A stretch of DNA of 15,356 nucleotides from CAZWQR01 sp964638595 (GTDB taxonomy: Bacteria > Patescibacteriota > Minisyncoccia > Minisyncoccales > PEYH01). Shown here piece after piece: positions 12,125-15,356 of this stretch. Positions within the stretch are counted from its first letter, which is position 1. Each line of letters begins with the position of its first letter. The translations under genes and the position numbers were made by a program. Location: positions 1-15,356 of the forward strand of contig CAZWYU010000046.1 of NCBI GenBank assembly GCA_964638595.1, given 5' to 3'. A model generated the notes under the pieces. It did not search any database. It saw only the letters and a list, made by a program, of their open reading frames with translations, and was not told the origin of the DNA.

Positions 12125-13594
12125 ATGGTCCAGTTAAGAGAAATAAAAAAAGAAAGAGTTAAAAAACTTGAATACCTTGAAAGGTCAGGTGTTGAGCCTT
12201 ATCCTTTAGAGACAAACAGAAGTCACTTGATTTCTGGAGTTTTGTCTTCTTTCTCTCAATTAGAAAAGAGCAAAAAAGAAATTATAGTAGTTGGCAGAAT
12301 GCGTTCTTTTAGAGTTCATGGCGGAGCTACTTTTGCCGATATTGAAGATGGAACAGGAAAAATACAGCTGTTTTTTAGAAAAGACCACGTAGGGCCTAAA
12401 AAATATGATTGGTTTTTAAAATTTCTAGACTTAGGAGATTTTTTGGAAGCTAGAGGAGTTGTTTTTAAGACAAAAAGAAAAGAAAAGAGTTTGTTAATCA
12501 CGGATTGTAAGATAATTTCTAAATCCATCCTTCCTTTGCCTGAAAAATGGCATGGTTTGAAAGATAAGGAAGAGCGTTTTAGAAAAAGATATCTTGATTT
12601 AGTGATGAATAAAGAAGCGAAAGAAAAATTTGTTATGCGCAATAATATTATTCAAGAATTGCGTAATTTTTTAATTAAAAAGTCTTTTATAGAAGTAGAA
12701 ACTCCTATTTTACAAACAATTTATGGTGGTGCTAAAGCCAAGCCGTTCAAAACCCACTTAAATGCCCTTGATATAGATGTTTATTTAAGAATTGCTCCAG
12801 AGCTTTATTTAAAAGAGCTTTTAGTAGGCGGTTTTGAAAAGGTTTTTGAGATGGGCAGGGTTTTTCGCAATGAAGGTATTGATAAGCACCATAATCCTGA
12901 TTTTACTTCCTTAGAGTTTTACTGGGCTTATGCTGATTACAAAGATATGATGAAGCTTACAGAAGAAATGATTTCTAAAGTAGTTAAAAAAGTTTTTGGA
13001 AAACTCGAGATAGAATACGAAGATAAAAAAATAAATTTTAAGACACCTTGGCAAAGACTGGAATTTTATGAGTTGATTAACAAAGATGCAAATATTGATT
13101 TAGAAGCAATACATCTAGAGAAGCTCAAGGAAGAAGCCAAGAAGATGGGAATAAAAATTGAAAAAGGAGAAGGAAAGTCAGAGATAGCAGATAAAATTTA
13201 TAAACAAAAATCTAGGGATAAAATTATTCAACCAACTTTTGTTATTCACCATCCAGTTGGAGCTTTTCCCTTAGCCAAGCATCACCCTACCTTAAAAGAC
13301 AGATTGGCAAATTTTCAATTGATTATAGGGGGGTGGGAATTAGTTAACGCTTTTTCAGAGCTTAATGACCCTATGAAGCAAAGGGAAATTTTTAAAGAAC
13401 AAGAAAAAATGTTCAAACAAGGATATGCTGAAGCCCAAAGGACAGATGAGAACTTTTTGGAAGCTTTAGAACATGGAATGCCGCCAGCAGCTGGTTTTGG
13501 TATGGGAATTGATAGATTGACGGCCCTTTTAACTAATTCTCATAGTTTAAGGGAAGTCATCTTTTTTCCTTTGATGAGACCGAAGAAATCGTAG
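12125..13594 (+). CDS. lysS: Lysyl-tRNA synthetase, class II
   Basis: A 489-residue enzyme that charges tRNA-Lys. The N-terminal OB-fold anticodon-binding domain covers about 52-135 (IVVGRMRSFRVHGGATFADIED...). The class II core follows. Motif 1 is around 180-198 (FLIKKSFIEVETPIL) at the dimer interface. Motif 2 is around 242-268 (EMGRVFRNEGIDKHHNPDFT), with the ATP-binding arginine. Motif 3 is GFGMGIDRLTALL at 457-469. GGAKAKPFKTH and LRIAPELYLK are typical LysRS positions. Length matches bacterial LysRS (about 490-505). The start at 12125 fits the usual length of the N-terminal helix; no SD. The neighbouring serS, 252 bases on, makes a small aminoacylation cluster, but the repeat-filled gap means co-transcription is uncertain. 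Confidence 0.96.
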   Translation: MVQLREIKKERVKKLEYLERSGVEPYPLETNRSHLISGVLSSFSQLEKSKKEIIVVGRMRSFRVHGGATFADIEDGTGKIQLFFRKDHVGPKKYDWFLKFLDLGDFLEARGVVFKTKRKEKSLLITDCKIISKSILPLPEKWHGLKDKEERFRKRYLDLVMNKEAKEKFVMRNNIIQELRNFLIKKSFIEVETPILQTIYGGAKAKPFKTHLNALDIDVYLRIAPELYLKELLVGGFEKVFEMGRVFRNEGIDKHHNPDFTSLEFYWAYADYKDMMKLTEEMISKVVKKVFGKLEIEYEDKKINFKTPWQRLEFYELINKDANIDLEAIHLEKLKEEAKKMGIKIEKGEGKSEIADKIYKQKSRDKIIQPTFVIHHPVGAFPLAKHHPTLKDRLANFQLIIGGWELVNAFSELNDPMKQREIFKEQEKMFKQGYAEAQRTDENFLEALEHGMPPAAGFGMGIDRLTALLTNSHSLREVIFFPLMRPKKS

Positions 13595-13846
13595 CTCGTA
13601 ATTTATAATATGAGAAGAAACAGAATCACGAATCAAGAATTATGAATTAAGAAGTAAGAGTCAAAAATTAAGAAGAACATCGTGAATCGTAAATCGTTAA
13701 TCGCGTATTCCGTATATCGTATAGCATATGAATAATCGTAATACGTAACAGGTGACACGTAACAGATAACACGGGAAGAATATTGAAAATTGAGGAATTG
13801 ATAATTGATTAAAACTTGATAATTGAAAATTAGAAAATAATAGTAT
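13595..13846 (+). repeat. Degenerate repeat region between lysS and serS
   Basis: No gene here. It contains near-repeats of several short phrases: GAATCAAGAATTATGAATTAAG, CGTGAATCGTAAATCGTTAATCGCG, TCCGTATATCGTATAG, and the pair GTAACAGGTGACAC / GTAACAGATAACAC (13745-13772). TTGATAATTGAAAATTA (13816-13832) is the 17-mer also found before lysS. No convincing hairpin terminator or promoter was seen. The phrases look like decayed copies of several unrelated micro-repeats rather than one tandem array. Confidence 0.6.
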
Positions 13847-15085
13847 ATGATTGATATAAATTTATTAAGAGAACAGCCAGAAGTTATTAAAAAGGCTCTT
13901 GGAAAAAGAAACCTTTCTTTGAATTTTGAAAGACTTATAGATTTAGACACGAAAAAAAGAGAAAAAATTCAAAAGGTAGATAGCTTAAGGGCCAAGAAAA
14001 ACGAAATTTCTTCAGCTGGCAAACCAGAAGATATTCAAAAAGCAAAAGAAATTAAAAGTCTATTAAAACAAGAAGAAGAGGAATTAAAAAACATAGAAGA
14101 GGAATTTAATAAACTATTTCTTCTGATTCCAAACATTCCCCTTGACGATGTGCCGGTCGGTTTAGACGACAAAGCTAACGGAATAGTAAAAAAAGAAGGC
14201 AAGCCAAAGAGTTTTGCTTTTAAAGTTAAGGACCATTTGGAGCTTGCCAAACTGCATAATTTAATTGATATTGAAAGAGCTACAAAAGTTTCTGGCTCAA
14301 GATTTGGAATTTTAAAAAATGAAGCCGCTCTTTTAGAAATAGCTCTAGTCAATTTTTGTTTAGATAATTTAGTAGAGCAAGGCTTTACTTTTGTTATCCC
14401 GCCTACCTTGTTAAGAGAAGAAATGATGAGAAAAATGGGCTATGTTGACACTAAAGAAGATTTAGCAGAAAGGTACTTTTTTGATAAAGACAATCTGTTT
14501 TTAGCAGGCACTGCAGAACAAATGGTAGGACCTATGCATGCGGGTGAAGTTTTTAAAAAAGAAGATTTACCTAAAAGATATTTAGCTTTTTCTTCTTGTT
14601 TTAGAGAGGAGGCAGGCTCTTATGGTAAAGACACTAGAGGGATTTTTAGAGTTCATCAATTTGATAAGCTAGAAATGTTTTCTTTTACAGAAGCAGAAGA
14701 TTCAAAAGAAGAGCATCAATTCTTAATTAAAATGCAGGAGAAATTAATGAAGAAATTAGATTTACCATATCAACTAGTTCATTTATCTACTGGTGATATG
14801 TCTAGACCTTCGGCTTCTACTTATGATATTGAAACTTGGATTCCCTCCCAGAACAAATACAGAGAAACTCATTCAGCCTCTAACTGTACTGATTTTCAGA
14901 GTAGGAGATTAAACATTAGAGTAAAGGAGAATAATGATTTAAATTTTGTTCACACCCTCAACGCTACAGCTATTGCGGTTGGCAGAATTATTATTGCTAT
15001 TTTGGAAAATAACCAAGACAAAAAAGGCAATATTAAAATGCCAAAAGTGCTGCATAAATATCTTGGTTTTAAGAAAGTAGGCTAA
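13847..15085 (+). CDS. serS: Seryl-tRNA synthetase
   Basis: A 412-residue class II synthetase for tRNA-Ser (and tRNA-Sec where present). The N terminus MIDINLLREQPEVIKKAL is typical of the family. Residues about 27-95 form the two-helix coiled-coil arm that grips the long variable arm of tRNA-Ser. The catalytic domain has the serine-binding TAE at 222-224. Motif 2 is CFREEAGSYGKDTRGIFRVHQF at 251-272, followed by DKLEMFSF. ETWIPSQNKYRETHSASNCTDFQSRR lies at 329-354. Motif 3 is TLNATAIAVGRIIIAILEN at 370-388, with the usual glycine-serine replaced by Ala-Thr. Length is close to the usual 420-430. There is no SD; the ATG is preceded by an A/T-rich tract. Four bases separate it from the next gene. 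Confidence 0.96.
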   Translation: MIDINLLREQPEVIKKALGKRNLSLNFERLIDLDTKKREKIQKVDSLRAKKNEISSAGKPEDIQKAKEIKSLLKQEEEELKNIEEEFNKLFLLIPNIPLDDVPVGLDDKANGIVKKEGKPKSFAFKVKDHLELAKLHNLIDIERATKVSGSRFGILKNEAALLEIALVNFCLDNLVEQGFTFVIPPTLLREEMMRKMGYVDTKEDLAERYFFDKDNLFLAGTAEQMVGPMHAGEVFKKEDLPKRYLAFSSCFREEAGSYGKDTRGIFRVHQFDKLEMFSFTEAEDSKEEHQFLIKMQEKLMKKLDLPYQLVHLSTGDMSRPSASTYDIETWIPSQNKYRETHSASNCTDFQSRRLNIRVKENNDLNFVHTLNATAIAVGRIIIAILENNQDKKGNIKMPKVLHKYLGFKKVG

Positions 15086-15089
15086 TTAT

Positions 15090-15356
15090 ATGGAAGAGAA
15101 ATTTATTCAAGTTAAAAATCTAAAAGTTTTTTTAAGAATTACAGGACAGGGGAGTCCTCTTTTAGTATTACATGGCTGGGGAAGTAGCAGTCAGTCTTGG
15201 ATTAAAGTTCAAGAACAGTTAAAAGATAATTTCTTAGTTATTTGTCCAGATTTTCCAGGTTTTGGCAAAAGCGATTTACCTGATTATGTTTGGGATGTAG
15301 AAAGGTACGCAGATTTTGTTTTTGAGTTAGCTAAGAAGCTAGGTTTGGAGAATTTT
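15090..15356 (+). CDS. Alpha/beta-fold hydrolase, N-terminal part
   Basis: The frame is open from ATG 15090 to the window edge (89 residues, incomplete). LLVLHGWGSSSQSW is the strand-beta3/oxyanion-hole HG motif of alpha/beta hydrolases. VICPDFPGFGKSDLP matches the following D-x-x-G-x-G-x-S block seen in 2-hydroxymuconate semialdehyde hydrolase, esterase and haloperoxidase-like members. The catalytic serine (G-x-S-x-G) lies beyond the end. The start is 4 bases after serS, so it is probably co-transcribed. Substrate cannot be predicted. It was found by reading the frame after the serS stop codon. Confidence 0.88.
   Translation, partial: MEEKFIQVKNLKVFLRITGQGSPLLVLHGWGSSSQSWIKVQEQLKDNFLVICPDFPGFGKSDLPDYVWDVERYADFVFELAKKLGLENF

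Overview
The window looks like a piece of a bacterial genome from the Candidate Phyla Radiation (Patescibacteria, probably Parcubacteria-like). The reasons are low-GC compact genes, few Shine-Dalgarno sequences, standard use of TGA as stop, degenerate AT-rich repeats between genes, and above all a 23S rRNA gene loaded with introns and insertions. The lineage is inferred from these traits, not from a phylogeny.

Layout. 1-1679: end of an ABC-transporter ATPase, its ABC-2 permease and a HAD-family phosphatase, tightly packed. 1782-2465: a short membrane protein resembling the membrane part of MscS-type channels. 2489-8132: a separate 23S-5S rRNA transcription unit with its own promoter, boxA-like leader, processing stems and probable terminator; no 16S rRNA lies in the 2.7 kb upstream. 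8156-11274: mreC, mreD and a class B penicillin-binding protein (PBP2/MrdA), the membrane part of the rod-elongation machinery. 11332-11799: an unrecognised small gene with its own promoter, a strong SD and a terminator. 12125-15085: lysS and serS. 15090-end: start of an alpha/beta hydrolase.

The centrepiece is the 23S gene, about 5.1 kb instead of about 2.9 kb. Two insertions are classical group I introns whose P1 and P10 pairings can be read directly. One follows the base equivalent to E. coli U1917 (helix 69) and carries a LAGLIDADG homing endonuclease. The other follows U2500 (peptidyl-transferase centre) and has no ORF. At least eight further insertions sit in apical loops of rRNA helices (H10, H13, H16 area, H25, about H39-41, H45, H63, H79). 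Each is closed by complementary ends, like the intervening sequences (IVS) that RNase III removes in other bacteria. One of them (H13) encodes a small GIY-YIG protein. Several share end sequences: family A has three copies, two of them nearly identical although they lie about 3 kb apart in unrelated helices; family B has two copies in H25 and H63. This suggests hairpin elements that spread or recombine within one rRNA gene, and a mature 23S rRNA that may be spliced at two sites and cut at several others.
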